From: Flavobacterium frigidimaris
GTDB lineage: Bacteria > Bacteroidota > Bacteroidia > Flavobacteriales > Flavobacteriaceae
NCBI GenBank assembly: GCA_900129595.1
Contig: FQWG01000013.1
Location: 62,001-126,000 of the forward strand
DNA length: 64,000 nucleotides
Direction of reading: 5' to 3'
Positions 1 to 8,308 of the stretch are shown here, piece by piece; position 1 is the first letter of the stretch; each line of letters begins with the position of its first letter. A model generated the notes under the pieces. It did no database searches, was not told the origin of the DNA, and worked only from the letters and a program-made list of their open reading frames with translations. The position numbers were made by a program, and so were the translations under genes.

Positions 1-7
1 TGTGAGA

Positions 8-202
8 TTAAATGTTGCTGTCTCTGCTTTCTTTTTTTAGGACTTCGGTGAGACTTTCATTTTTTTCGGAAACGCTTAAAGGCGCGATGGTAAAACTTTC
101 TATAAAAATGTTTCCCTCTGTGGCTTGTCCCAAGGGATTTTTGAAATTGCTCATGTCAGGTATTTTAGGCGTTTCTCCTAAGTCTCTTGGTGTATAATCC
201 AT
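8..202 (-). CDS. small protein of the MDY/PKIPD family (module leader ORF)
   Basis: A 64-residue ORF of unknown function, starting MDYTPRDLGETPKIPDMSN. I do not recognise a domain. The case for it being real is internal. A second ORF at 7901-8026 starts MDY and carries the same PKIPDxSN block, a decayed third copy lies at 3928-3981, and each follows the same promoter layout on the minus strand. The other two copies each precede a long fibre gene, so a further fibre gene probably lies left of base 1. There is no signal peptide or membrane segment. Rich in Ser, Glu and Lys after residue 40. Confidence 0.5.
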   Translation of the reverse strand: MDYTPRDLGETPKIPDMSNFKNPLGQATEGNIFIESFTIAPLSVSEKNESLTEVLKKESRDSNI

Positions 203-336
203 GATGGGTGAATGTTTAATGGTTAATATGATTGTTGAAGGTATTGTCTACAGATGAGGTATCCATTCTCAAAAAAAATTGAAAATAAAGTGGATTATTA
301 TGTCTTTTGGGATGCTAATAGTGGTTATTAGAGGAT

Positions 337-399
337 GTAAAAATAGGGCAGAAGTGCGTGAAAAACGAATAATTGAATGACCGTTTTCAGTAGTTTCAG
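337..399 (-). promoter_or_regulatory. shared two-part promoter, copy 1
   Basis: On the minus strand CTGAAACTACTGAA (386-399) is followed after 39 bp by CTATTTTTAC (337-346) and then a CTC. The same two blocks at the same distance (39-40 bp) occur at 4146-4209, 8147-8210 and, on the plus strand, 8226-8288. The first block is two CTGAA half-sites nine bases apart and looks like an activator site. The second resembles a -7 element with A in place of the final G of TAnnTTTG. Drives the ORF at 8-202. Confidence 0.6.
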
Positions 400-547
400 T
401 AAAATGTGATTTTTGTTTAATATGTTGTTATGTAGGTGTTTGTGGTTTTATTTTGTTCTTTTTTTTAGAATTGTTATTCATGAAAAAAGAAATCCTGCAG
501 CTACACTTTTTGAATAAATTTCACACTCAAATATTCGCAGACAAAAA

Positions 548-592
548 CACCCAAAATCATTAGAGATAAAAATCCTCCGACGATTTTGGGTG
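548..592 (-). terminator. terminator of the first fibre gene
   Basis: Perfect 11-bp arms CACCCAAAATC (548-558) and GATTTTGGGTG (582-592). On the minus strand the hairpin is followed by a T run, about 90 bp past the stop codon at 681. Confidence 0.7.
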
Positions 593-680
593 AGTGGGTT
601 TAAAAATTAATGTGAGCTTGTTTTTGAATATTCGCTAATTTTTTAATTTGTACTTTGAAATACAATAAAAAGAATAATAT

Positions 681-3600
681 TTAATTGGATTTAGTTATAT
701 CGTACTGAAAATTGAAAGATACATCTCTTGGCCCCGTTCCTATTTCGGAGTTAAACTGTACAATAGCTTCAGTACCTCCATTTAAATATACTTGACACGG
801 ATATGCAGCAGTTCCGGCGGTAGTAGTGAATACGATACCTTGACCACAATAGAAATTAGTTGCAGATCCCGCAATATTTATGGGTAATGATATTCTAAAT
901 CTCGATAAAGTAGAGCTTGCGGTTATGTTCAAATTAACGTTAGCCTGAACAGAAACGATATTCCCTACTTTTATATAATTGGACATTCTGCCTATCCCGT
1001 TTATAGATACATTAGTTATTTCTGAGACTGTTGCGGTATAACTTCCTGAAGTTCCTGCCTCGGCGGCTGTAGGTATATCCGATAACAAAGCTATTACTCC
1101 ACTATTATTTGGGAAACTATAAGTTTGCGCAGTACTAAGCAGACTAGTTTTAAACATCGCAAATTGTCGTGAAGATGATCCAGACGCTATAGCTATATCA
1201 TTCCCTATGGCAGTTATTGTTGCTGCTCCTGAACCTGTTGGTTTAGCGGGGCTTCCAAGCCAGGATATAAAAGAACTATCCAATTTCAAACCTGTATTAA
1301 GCGTTAAAAATCCGCTTTTAGATTCATCACCCGTTTTATGAATTACGTTTGCGTCATTAGTATAAACATTTGAATCTACAGATCCATCTGCTTTTAAAAA
1401 TTGCGATGCTGTACCTCCCACTAATCCTAATGCTCCATTACTTGCTAGAATATATGATTTCTGCCTATTGGCACCATAAAACTGTGCAATTTGATTACCA
1501 GTTGAAGTTGAGGCATATAACCCTGCTGAACTTACAGAAACTGCTTGAACCCCCGTTCCGCCTGAAGATATACCTGCTACGCCTATTCCAGAAACACCTG
1601 TTGCTCTTCCGGCAACACCTGTTCCTATGTCTGATGTACCTGATAAAGTCTCAAAACCTCCCGTCGCTGAAACATTTAATCTCCCGTCTTTAGATTCGGC
1701 TCCTGTTTTGTGTATTACATTTGAATCAATTGAATAAACATTACTATCAATAGAACCATCAGCTTTTAAAAATTGAGTTGGTAAGCCTCCTGTCTTTACG
1801 AAAGAGTTTCCTGTAATATTACCTAAATCGCTGATGCTGGAGACTGTAGCCCCATCGCGTAAAACAGTTAAAGGGGTGGCTATATCTACCACATTATTTA
1901 CCGCTTTAGCGTTAGATAAAACTAACATTTTACCCACTTGTGGTGAGTTTTGTGTTGGCTCTATTTTAACTCCAATATAATTAGAGTTAAAAGCACTAAC
2001 TAGTAATCCAGTAGAATTAGATGTATTTGCTCTAATAGTCATAGCAGGAATAGTGCTCGAAGTCGTAGTTGCATCTAACGTTGAGTTAGTTGCATCATTA
2101 AAAGTATTAAATGTAAACCTAGCTGAATTACTCAAAGAATTATTTATAGATTTTAGACCTAAAATACTCTCATTCCCTGTTTTGTGAACTGCTGTAGGCG
2201 TTGTTGGTGCATCGGCTGTACCTCCTAAATCTCCGGTAAGTTTCACAATCCCTTTTTCTGCAGTAGTTGCATCTGGAGTAGTTCCGCCTTCTATGGTAAT
2301 ATCTCCCTCTCCAACTATCGATTCTCCATTGATGGTTTTAAAATCTTTTGTTGTAGCTAAGGTTTTTACATCCCCATCTGAAGTCAGCGGCAGCTTGATT
2401 GTAGACGCTCCGGCACTATCCTCATTTAATACAATGCCTTGCTTAACGGAATTTCCTGCTAAATTTTTATTTAATGAAAGTTCATCAGCTAATACATTTA
2501 CGAAAGTAGTTTCTTCATCTTTACTTACAGAAACTCCCAGTTTATTGATATCTGTAATCAGGAAACCTGTCCCTGTTTTTTCAGATATGTTAAGACCTCC
2601 TTCATGTACAGTAGTTTGTGATTCTCCCTCCTCTGATAGTAAATTTATACTTGCATTTGTCGCATTTCTGTCTTTATCTAATACTTGTTGCAGAGTAGGG
2701 ATGTCTCCGGCACCTCCGCTTACATAAATATCACCTGAACCTACAATAGATTCTCCGTTAATGGTTTTAAAATCTTCTGTAGTAGCTATAGTATATGTTT
2801 TACCTTCTTCTGATTTTGCAGGAAATCTTAATTGAGTATTAGCGACAGGATCAGATATGTCAACAACAGTCTGATTATTAGATTTATCCCTTGTTAATAT
2901 AACATTGCCTTGTGAAAGCGTTATATTTCCTATGTCATTAGAATCTAATACAGTATGATCAAATGATAATTGATTTTTTAATTGATAGATACCTGTTTTT
3001 TCGGTTTCATCAGAAACGATAATCTCGTTAAATTTCGAAGTACCGTAATCGCCCATTAAGGTTGCTTTACTTTCTCCATATGAAGCAGTAGGATCTGCAT
3101 CTAAAACAGATTTTAGACCTTGAGGTTCGATGTCTAAATTTCCTTCTCCAACAATAGATTCTCCGTTGATTGTTTTAAAATCGTCTGTAGTCGCAATGGT
3201 ATAAGTATTCCCTTCTTTTGATTTTGCCGGAATCTTTAATAAGGTGTTAACCGTTGGATCTTCTAACACGATATCAGTAGTTTTTCCGTTAAGAGATCTT
3301 TTTATATTCACACCAGATTCTGAAACTGTTATATTGCTTTCAGTATTAATTCCTACTTTAGAATACTGAAAACCAACCTGATTTGTTAGTTGTAACATCG
3401 AAGATCTGTCTGTGTCATTTCCAACAATCAAATTATTGTATTTAGAATCACCATAGTTCCCCATTATAGCCGCAGAACTATTTCCGTACTTCGCTATCGG
3501 ATTTGTATCTAAAACGGATTGTAAATCTGCAGGTTCAGTAGTGATAGCTATATCCCCGGTTCCAACAATAGTTTGCCCATTAACAGTTCTAAATTCAGGT

Positions 3601-3866
3601 TTATTAAGCAATTGACTAAAACCGGACTCACTATTCCAGTCGGTATTTACTTGCGGGGCATGAGCATTTTTATCGGCGAGGTGATTCTCCAGAACGGTTT
3701 TGTCAGCTTTCGATAAAAGCAATTCGTCAATTCCGTCGATATCTTTTACGGGAATTTTTTCAAATTTATGTCGGAAGGAATCCCAGGTATCCCAGAATTG
3801 AGCTTGTGTTGGTTTTAAACCCGTTCTGAACCATTGTTTTATGGTGTTTAATGTTTGTAAAGCCAT
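681..3866 (-). CDS. long fibre-like repeat protein A
   Basis: 1061 residues. The N-terminal 90 residues (MALQTLNTIKQWF, then a WDTWDSF block) are almost identical to the second fibre protein. Residues about 93-560 are three to four repeats of about 120-150 residues, each opening with a (K/R)T(I/V)NG(E/Q)(S/T)IVGxGxI block and closing with ATTxDF. The middle has several HKTGxES blocks and Gly/Ser-rich segments typical of trimeric stalks. The last 100 residues form a separate beta-rich tip, unlike the tip of the second copy. No signal peptide, so export by a classical route is not indicated. This fits a tail-fibre or appendage protein of a phage-like or injection system. The family is commonly left hypothetical, and the role is inferred from architecture and from the neighbouring cell-wall toxin. 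Confidence 0.7.
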   Translation of the reverse strand: MALQTLNTIKQWFRTGLKPTQAQFWDTWDSFRHKFEKIPVKDIDGIDELLLSKADKTVLENHLADKNAHAPQVNTDWNSESGFSQLLNKPEFRTVNGQTIVGTGDIAITTEPADLQSVLDTNPIAKYGNSSAAIMGNYGDSKYNNLIVGNDTDRSSMLQLTNQVGFQYSKVGINTESNITVSESGVNIKRSLNGKTTDIVLEDPTVNTLLKIPAKSKEGNTYTIATTDDFKTINGESIVGEGNLDIEPQGLKSVLDADPTASYGESKATLMGDYGTSKFNEIIVSDETEKTGIYQLKNQLSFDHTVLDSNDIGNITLSQGNVILTRDKSNNQTVVDISDPVANTQLRFPAKSEEGKTYTIATTEDFKTINGESIVGSGDIYVSGGAGDIPTLQQVLDKDRNATNASINLLSEEGESQTTVHEGGLNISEKTGTGFLITDINKLGVSVSKDEETTFVNVLADELSLNKNLAGNSVKQGIVLNEDSAGASTIKLPLTSDGDVKTLATTKDFKTINGESIVGEGDITIEGGTTPDATTAEKGIVKLTGDLGGTADAPTTPTAVHKTGNESILGLKSINNSLSNSARFTFNTFNDATNSTLDATTTSSTIPAMTIRANTSNSTGLLVSAFNSNYIGVKIEPTQNSPQVGKMLVLSNAKAVNNVVDIATPLTVLRDGATVSSISDLGNITGNSFVKTGGLPTQFLKADGSIDSNVYSIDSNVIHKTGAESKDGRLNVSATGGFETLSGTSDIGTGVAGRATGVSGIGVAGISSGGTGVQAVSVSSAGLYASTSTGNQIAQFYGANRQKSYILASNGALGLVGGTASQFLKADGSVDSNVYTNDANVIHKTGDESKSGFLTLNTGLKLDSSFISWLGSPAKPTGSGAATITAIGNDIAIASGSSSRQFAMFKTSLLSTAQTYSFPNNSGVIALLSDIPTAAEAGTSGSYTATVSEITNVSINGIGRMSNYIKVGNIVSVQANVNLNITASSTLSRFRISLPINIAGSATNFYCGQGIVFTTTAGTAAYPCQVYLNGGTEAIVQFNSEIGTGPRDVSFNFQYDITKSN

Positions 3867-3927
3867 GTTTTTTCTTTAAATTATGTAGTTTTAGATTTTG
3901 ATGAATTCAGTTCTTGTATTAATTTTT

Positions 3928-3981
3928 TTAATGATGGTTTAATCTATTTTTTAGATTGTTTTTATGGGGCATTTTAGGCAT
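3928..3981 (-). pseudogene. decayed copy of the MDY/PKIPD small ORF
   Basis: Reads MPKMPHKNNLKNRLNHH then stop, matching KMPKIPDKSN of the ORF at 7901-8026 without the MDY start. It sits in the same place relative to the promoter layout (4146-4209) and the fibre gene (start 3866) as the intact copies. Short, so the call rests on position plus five or six matching residues. Confidence 0.35.
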
Positions 3982-4145
3982 CTTTCTTATGATTTTTGTG
4001 TTTGATTGTTATTTGTTTTTATTAATGTTTCATTCAGGTAGCATCGTTTTGTCTGCGTAGGAGAGGAGGATATTTTTATAAAAACATCCTGGAAATTTGC
4101 AAATTGACGTGTTTAGAGTAACACTATTATTCGGCTTTGGAGCGC

Positions 4146-4209
4146 GTAAAAGTAGTATAGAAAGACGCATAAAAAAGAAAAATAAGATGAGCGTTTTCTG
4201 TAATTTCAG
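4146..4209 (-). promoter_or_regulatory. shared two-part promoter, copy 2
   Basis: Minus strand: CTGAAATTACAGAA (4196-4209, two differences from the consensus block), 40 bp, then CTACTTTTAC (4146-4155). Lies upstream of the decayed small ORF and fibre protein A. The first block is the weakest of the four copies. Confidence 0.5.
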
Positions 4210-4316
4210 TAGAAAAAAAGAACGATTTTAAGTCGTTATGTGATCGGTTTTATGATTTTAAATTGTCAACTTTATAGCGCCTTAAACGATTTTTCTATTT
4301 GGTGTTTAAAGCTTAA

Positions 4317-4366
4317 AACACCCAGGATTATCAAAAGATTTATTTTTTCTTTTTATCCTGGATGTT
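4317..4366 (-). terminator. terminator after the small membrane ORF
   Basis: Arms AACACCCAGGAT (4317-4328) and ATCCTGGATGTT (4355-4366), one mismatch. Placed 70 bp past the stop of the minus-strand ORF at 4438-4629, so it would end the fibre B transcript. Confidence 0.5.
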
Positions 4367-4437
4367 TCAGTTTAAATAGAGGTAAGGGGTTATTGCTGAT
4401 TGTTAGAGCAATTTTTTATTCCTGCCCTTGGAGTTTT

Positions 4438-4629
4438 CTACCTTTCTACGGTCGAAAATAACGAAGTAATACTTGGTAACGCTGCTGACAACATCAAACC
4501 GATTAATTTGATTCTGTTGATGGTTACCAATAATAATCCTGCATCTTGCAAAAGATCGAATTTTGTGTCAACTAAGCCAGTCAAAACAATTAAAAGGCTA
4601 ACGATTACTGTAATTTTTGGTTTATTCAT
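4438..4629 (-). CDS. small two-helix membrane protein between the fibre genes
   Basis: 63 residues with two hydrophobic stretches (about residues 6-20 and 30-55) and a charged start MNKPK. It begins 46 bp after the stop of fibre gene B on the same strand and ahead of a terminator, so it is probably on that transcript. The size and two hydrophobic segments recall phage holins or small inner-membrane partners, but I recognise no family. A spurious ORF cannot be excluded. Confidence 0.45.
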   Translation of the reverse strand: MNKPKITVIVSLLIVLTGLVDTKFDLLQDAGLLLVTINRIKLIGLMLSAALPSITSLFSTVER

Positions 4630-4675
4630 ATGATATTAATTTGAGGTTGTTTTATAATATTTTAATTATTAGTTT

Positions 4676-7600
4676 TTATTTCTCTGTCCATGCAGACCAA
4701 GTACCTGCGTCTTTAACTCTTACATAGACTTTTCCCTTAAGAGATCCCGTGGTGTAAGTTATTCTCTGCATTCCGTAATCGTTAGAAGATTGTTTGAATG
4801 ATTCAAGAACAGTTAAACCTTCCCCAAAACCTATATCTATTAATCCAGTACTCGAATTAATTTGACTTAAATTTGGTACAGTGTCAAACAATACATTTAT
4901 ATCTGATCCAGTATTCATTACTATCCCTGCCGTAGAAATAGTTCCATTAACTTGAAGTTTAGCTCCAGTGTATGTTGATGATGCTGTCCCAATCCCCACG
5001 TTACCGTTTTGGAATACCCGAACAGTTTCTGCACCTTCGTTATTTTCAAACACTAAGTGCCCCCCTGTATTAGTGCTGGTTATTCTATATTTTAAATTGG
5101 CTATTGTATTATTAATATCTATTGCGCCCCCTATATATCGGCCGACATTGTCTATATACGATTTCTCAAATCCGTTTACCATAAAACTGGCTATTTTTGC
5201 CCCTATTCGGGTCGAAGCTACCAAACCAATACCTGAGTCTGATAGACCAATCGTTCCGATACCGGATCCTGACGTACCTTGTGCCCCTGTGCCAGTCTGA
5301 GAAAGGCCGTGTACCCCTCCGCCAGAGGTGGAGACTCCACTTACCCCGTAATGGTTAGCTGATTTTCCCGAAATGCATATAGAGTTTGTCGATGTCCCTA
5401 TAAAAGCGGGAGCGTTTGTATTGACTGGCGTAGAGAAAAGAATCCCAGTAAATGTTTTGACGCCGTCTATATCCTCGGTTACATTTCCGGTTTTGTGAAC
5501 CATGTTCGCGTCGTTTGCCGGTACAAATCCGATGTTAGTGCTTAATATGCTCCAACTGGCATTTAATTGTGCCGGACTGTCCGTTAGAGCTCTGAATGAA
5601 TCGCCAACTAATACGGTTTTACCTCCTAAAGTTCCAGGTACAGAAACATACCAAATATCGCCCTTTAATATTGCGCCACCTGGTCCACTTCCGCCGGTTG
5701 TAGGAAATGAGTTAACCGAAGCGTTATAGCTACCTCTGTCGTCCAGTAAGCCAACAACTAAGCTATCAGCATAGGCTTTGGTAACTAAATGACCAGATAA
5801 AGTTGGAGTTGCCGCTGTTACATTCGCGGTAGTTACTATGGCGCCCAGTTTATCTATAGAAAGTACCTCAGTATTTGCGTTCATTATAGATACAGGTTTT
5901 ACGGTGCTCGTCGATGTGCTTATTATCTCCAACGCCTTACCACCTGATGCACTTTGCAGTTCCATACCCATAAGAACAGAACTCGAACCCGGTGCAGATA
6001 TGAGCTGGAAAGTTCTACCGCTTGCAGATGCAGTATAATTGTTTATTAAGTTTAAAACGGTAGGGAGTGAAGTCGTAAAGTTACTTGCCGTTTTTTGACC
6101 TGACCAGCTTTCGTTCCCTGTTTTATGTAACGCTGTAGGTGTTGTAGGGAAGTCTGCCGTACCTCCTAAATCGCCAGCAAGTTTAACAATACCTTTTGCT
6201 GTAGCAGTTGCATCTGTAGCAGTTTCACCTCCTATTATAATATTACCACTTCCAACAATAGATTCTCCATTAATTGTTTTGAAATCTTCTGTTGTAGCCA
6301 AGGTTTTTACATCCCCATCTGAAGTCAGAGGCAGTTTAATAGTAGACGTTCCGGCGCTATCTTCATTTAATACAATGCCTTGCTTAACCGGATTTCCGGA
6401 TAGATTTTTATTTAAAGATAGTTCATCAGCTGATATATTTGCGAAAGTAGTTTCTTCATCTTTACTTACAGAAACTCCCAGTTTATTAATATCCGTAATA
6501 AGGAAACCTGTCCCTGTTTTTTCAGAAATATTAAGACCACCTTCATGTACCGTTGTTTGTGATTCTCCGTCCTCTGATAGGAGATTTATACTTGCATTTG
6601 TAGCATTTCTGTCTTTATCTAATACTTGTTGCAGAGTAGGGATGTCTCCGGCACCTCCGCTTACAGAAATATCACCTGAACCTACAATAGATTCTCCGTT
6701 AATGGTTTTAAAATCTTCTGTAGTAGCTATCGTATATGTTTTACCTTCTTCTGATTTTGCAGGAAATCTTAATTGCGTATTGGCAACGGGATCAGATATA
6801 TCGACAACCGTCTGATTATTCGATTTATCCCTTGTTAATATAACATTGCCTTCTGAAAGGGTTATATTTCCTATGTCATTAGAATCTAATACAGTATGAT
6901 CAAATGATAATTGGTTTTTTAATTGATAGATACCTGTTTTTTCGGTTTCATCAGAAACGATAATCTCGTTATATTTCGAACTAGCGTAATCGCCCATTAA
7001 GGTTGCTTTGCTTTGGCCATAAGAAGCAGTAGGATCTGCATCTAAAACGGACTTTAGACCTTGAGGTTCAATGTCTAAATTTCCTTCTCCAACAATAGAT
7101 TCTCCGTTGATTGTTTTAAAATCGTCTGTAGCGGCTAATGTTATTTCTTTACCTTTGGTTACAGGTAAATTTACTGTGCTAATGCCTGTAGAAGATTCAT
7201 TAATTCGTAAATACGATTCAGCAGTATCAGCAGTATCTCTATTAAAAAATATCCCTTGAGGATTTAGCGAAACATGCTGACTATCATCTCGTGTAACAAC
7301 ACCGGCAGAATCAATAGCTACTAACATATCTGAATTACTATCCGTTAAACGTATAGATCTCGAATCTATGCTTGTTTTTAACCAATTATAATAGTCATCG
7401 TTAAACATTATGCCGTTTGTGGTTTCATTACCATTGGCTAAAGTGGTTTGTAAATTCTGGGATCCGCCTGCTTCAATAATTATATCTCCATCACCTGTCA
7501 ATGGCTCTCCATTGATAGTTTTAAATTCAGGTTTGTTAAGTAATTGACTAAAACCGGACTCACTATTCCAGTCCGTATTTACTTGTGGTGCATGAACATT

Positions 7601-7798
7601 TTTATCGGCAAGGTGATGGTCTAGAACGGTTTTGTCAGCTTTGGATAAAAGCAATTCGTCAAGTCCCTCGACCTCTTTTACAGGGATTTTATCAAATTTA
7701 TGTCGGAAGGAATCCCAGGTATCCCAAAATTGAGTTTGTGTTGGTTTTAAACCCGTTTTAAACCATTGTTTTATGGTATTTAATGTTTGTAAAGCCAT
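4676..7798 (-). CDS. long fibre-like repeat protein B
   Basis: 1040 residues, paralogue of the protein at 681-3866. The N-terminal 90 residues and the block of NGESIVGxG repeats (about residues 215-520) are nearly identical between the two. Residues 95-215 and everything after about 560 differ. The middle includes a Gly/Ser-rich run of GVSGVSTSGGGVHG type, as in trimeric stalks. The C-terminus ends GKVYVRVKDAGTWSAWTEK, the form of a pyocin-knob or phage tail-fibre tip. High identity in the shared block at DNA level suggests recent duplication or gene conversion, with the tip exchanged. Preceded by the small ORF at 7901-8026. Function as a binding appendage is inference. Confidence 0.7.
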   Translation of the reverse strand: MALQTLNTIKQWFKTGLKPTQTQFWDTWDSFRHKFDKIPVKEVEGLDELLLSKADKTVLDHHLADKNVHAPQVNTDWNSESGFSQLLNKPEFKTINGEPLTGDGDIIIEAGGSQNLQTTLANGNETTNGIMFNDDYYNWLKTSIDSRSIRLTDSNSDMLVAIDSAGVVTRDDSQHVSLNPQGIFFNRDTADTAESYLRINESSTGISTVNLPVTKGKEITLAATDDFKTINGESIVGEGNLDIEPQGLKSVLDADPTASYGQSKATLMGDYASSKYNEIIVSDETEKTGIYQLKNQLSFDHTVLDSNDIGNITLSEGNVILTRDKSNNQTVVDISDPVANTQLRFPAKSEEGKTYTIATTEDFKTINGESIVGSGDISVSGGAGDIPTLQQVLDKDRNATNASINLLSEDGESQTTVHEGGLNISEKTGTGFLITDINKLGVSVSKDEETTFANISADELSLNKNLSGNPVKQGIVLNEDSAGTSTIKLPLTSDGDVKTLATTEDFKTINGESIVGSGNIIIGGETATDATATAKGIVKLAGDLGGTADFPTTPTALHKTGNESWSGQKTASNFTTSLPTVLNLINNYTASASGRTFQLISAPGSSSVLMGMELQSASGGKALEIISTSTSTVKPVSIMNANTEVLSIDKLGAIVTTANVTAATPTLSGHLVTKAYADSLVVGLLDDRGSYNASVNSFPTTGGSGPGGAILKGDIWYVSVPGTLGGKTVLVGDSFRALTDSPAQLNASWSILSTNIGFVPANDANMVHKTGNVTEDIDGVKTFTGILFSTPVNTNAPAFIGTSTNSICISGKSANHYGVSGVSTSGGGVHGLSQTGTGAQGTSGSGIGTIGLSDSGIGLVASTRIGAKIASFMVNGFEKSYIDNVGRYIGGAIDINNTIANLKYRITSTNTGGHLVFENNEGAETVRVFQNGNVGIGTASSTYTGAKLQVNGTISTAGIVMNTGSDINVLFDTVPNLSQINSSTGLIDIGFGEGLTVLESFKQSSNDYGMQRITYTTGSLKGKVYVRVKDAGTWSAWTEK

Positions 7799-7900
7799 AT
7801 TTTTTTCTTTTTAAATGATGTAATTATTTGATTTTGATAAATCGAACCTTCTTAAGTATGGAGACGAATAACAGATCTTGTGGTTGTGTTCGTCTTCAAT

Positions 7901-8026
7901 TTAGGGCAGGATTAAATTCCCTGTTTGGAATCTTTTTTCTAAATGTGTGATTAAGAAAAGTTGTGAATTACTCTTGTCTGGGATTTTAGGCATTTTTACC
8001 ATGCCTGTTGATAATACATAATCCAT
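7901..8026 (-). CDS. small protein of the MDY/PKIPD family
   Basis: 41 residues starting MDYVLSTGMVKMPKIPDKSN, related over its first 20 residues to the ORF at 8-202. An in-frame start at 8128 would add 34 residues, but the match to the other copy begins at this Met, so I prefer 8026. It lies 102 bp before fibre gene B and about 120 bp after the shared promoter layout. Function unknown; a leader peptide, chaperone or tag-like role are all open. Confidence 0.45.
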   Translation of the reverse strand: MDYVLSTGMVKMPKIPDKSNSQLFLITHLEKRFQTGNLILP

Positions 8027-8146
8027 AATGGCTGCTGATTTAGTGTGATTAATATATAGTGTGGTGATTATTTTTTTTGAAAACAGGAGAAGCCTTTTTG
8101 AATTATTATTCGATAAAAGGAATCTCACTATTTAATTTTTGAGGGT

Positions 8147-8210
8147 GTAAAAGTAGGACAGAAGAATACAAAATGAACTAAAAAAAGTCTGGTGAATTCA
8201 GTAGTTTCAG
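8147..8210 (-). promoter_or_regulatory. shared two-part promoter, copy 3
   Basis: Minus strand: CTGAAACTACTGAA (8197-8210), 40 bp, CTACTTTTAC (8147-8156). Drives the small ORF and fibre B. Its first block forms one arm of a perfect 14-bp inverted repeat with the first block of copy 4 (8226-8239), separated by 15 bp, so the two divergent promoters have back-to-back sites. Confidence 0.65.
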
Positions 8211-8225
8211 TAAAAGAAGAACTTG

Positions 8226-8288
8226 CTGAAACTACTGAATACAAGCGTCTTGAAATTTAGAAATCGCAAACATAGATACTACTTTTAC
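8226..8288 (+). promoter_or_regulatory. shared two-part promoter, copy 4 (toxin gene)
   Basis: Plus strand: CTGAAACTACTGAA (8226-8239), 39 bp, CTACTTTTAC (8279-8288), then the start codon at 8309. Same layout as the three minus-strand copies, which ties expression of the cell-wall hydrolase to that of the fibres. Confidence 0.65.
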
Positions 8289-8308
8289 ACTCAGAAAAAC
8301 ACCTAACG

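Larger units (their letters stand above)
203..680. other. intergenic stretch with promoter module and terminator
   Basis: No convincing gene. It holds the promoter layout for the leftmost small ORF (337-399) and the terminator of the fibre gene that ends at 681 (548-592). The remaining bases are AT-rich and show nothing I can name. Confidence 0.5.

Noticed and set aside
4240..4633. Plus-strand frames of 73 and 77 codons between fibre genes
   Set aside because: They cross the terminator and overlap the more plausible minus-strand membrane ORF.
6279..6815. 178-codon and similar plus-strand frames inside the fibre genes
   Set aside because: They mirror the repeat block on the other strand and occur in both paralogues only because the DNA is duplicated.
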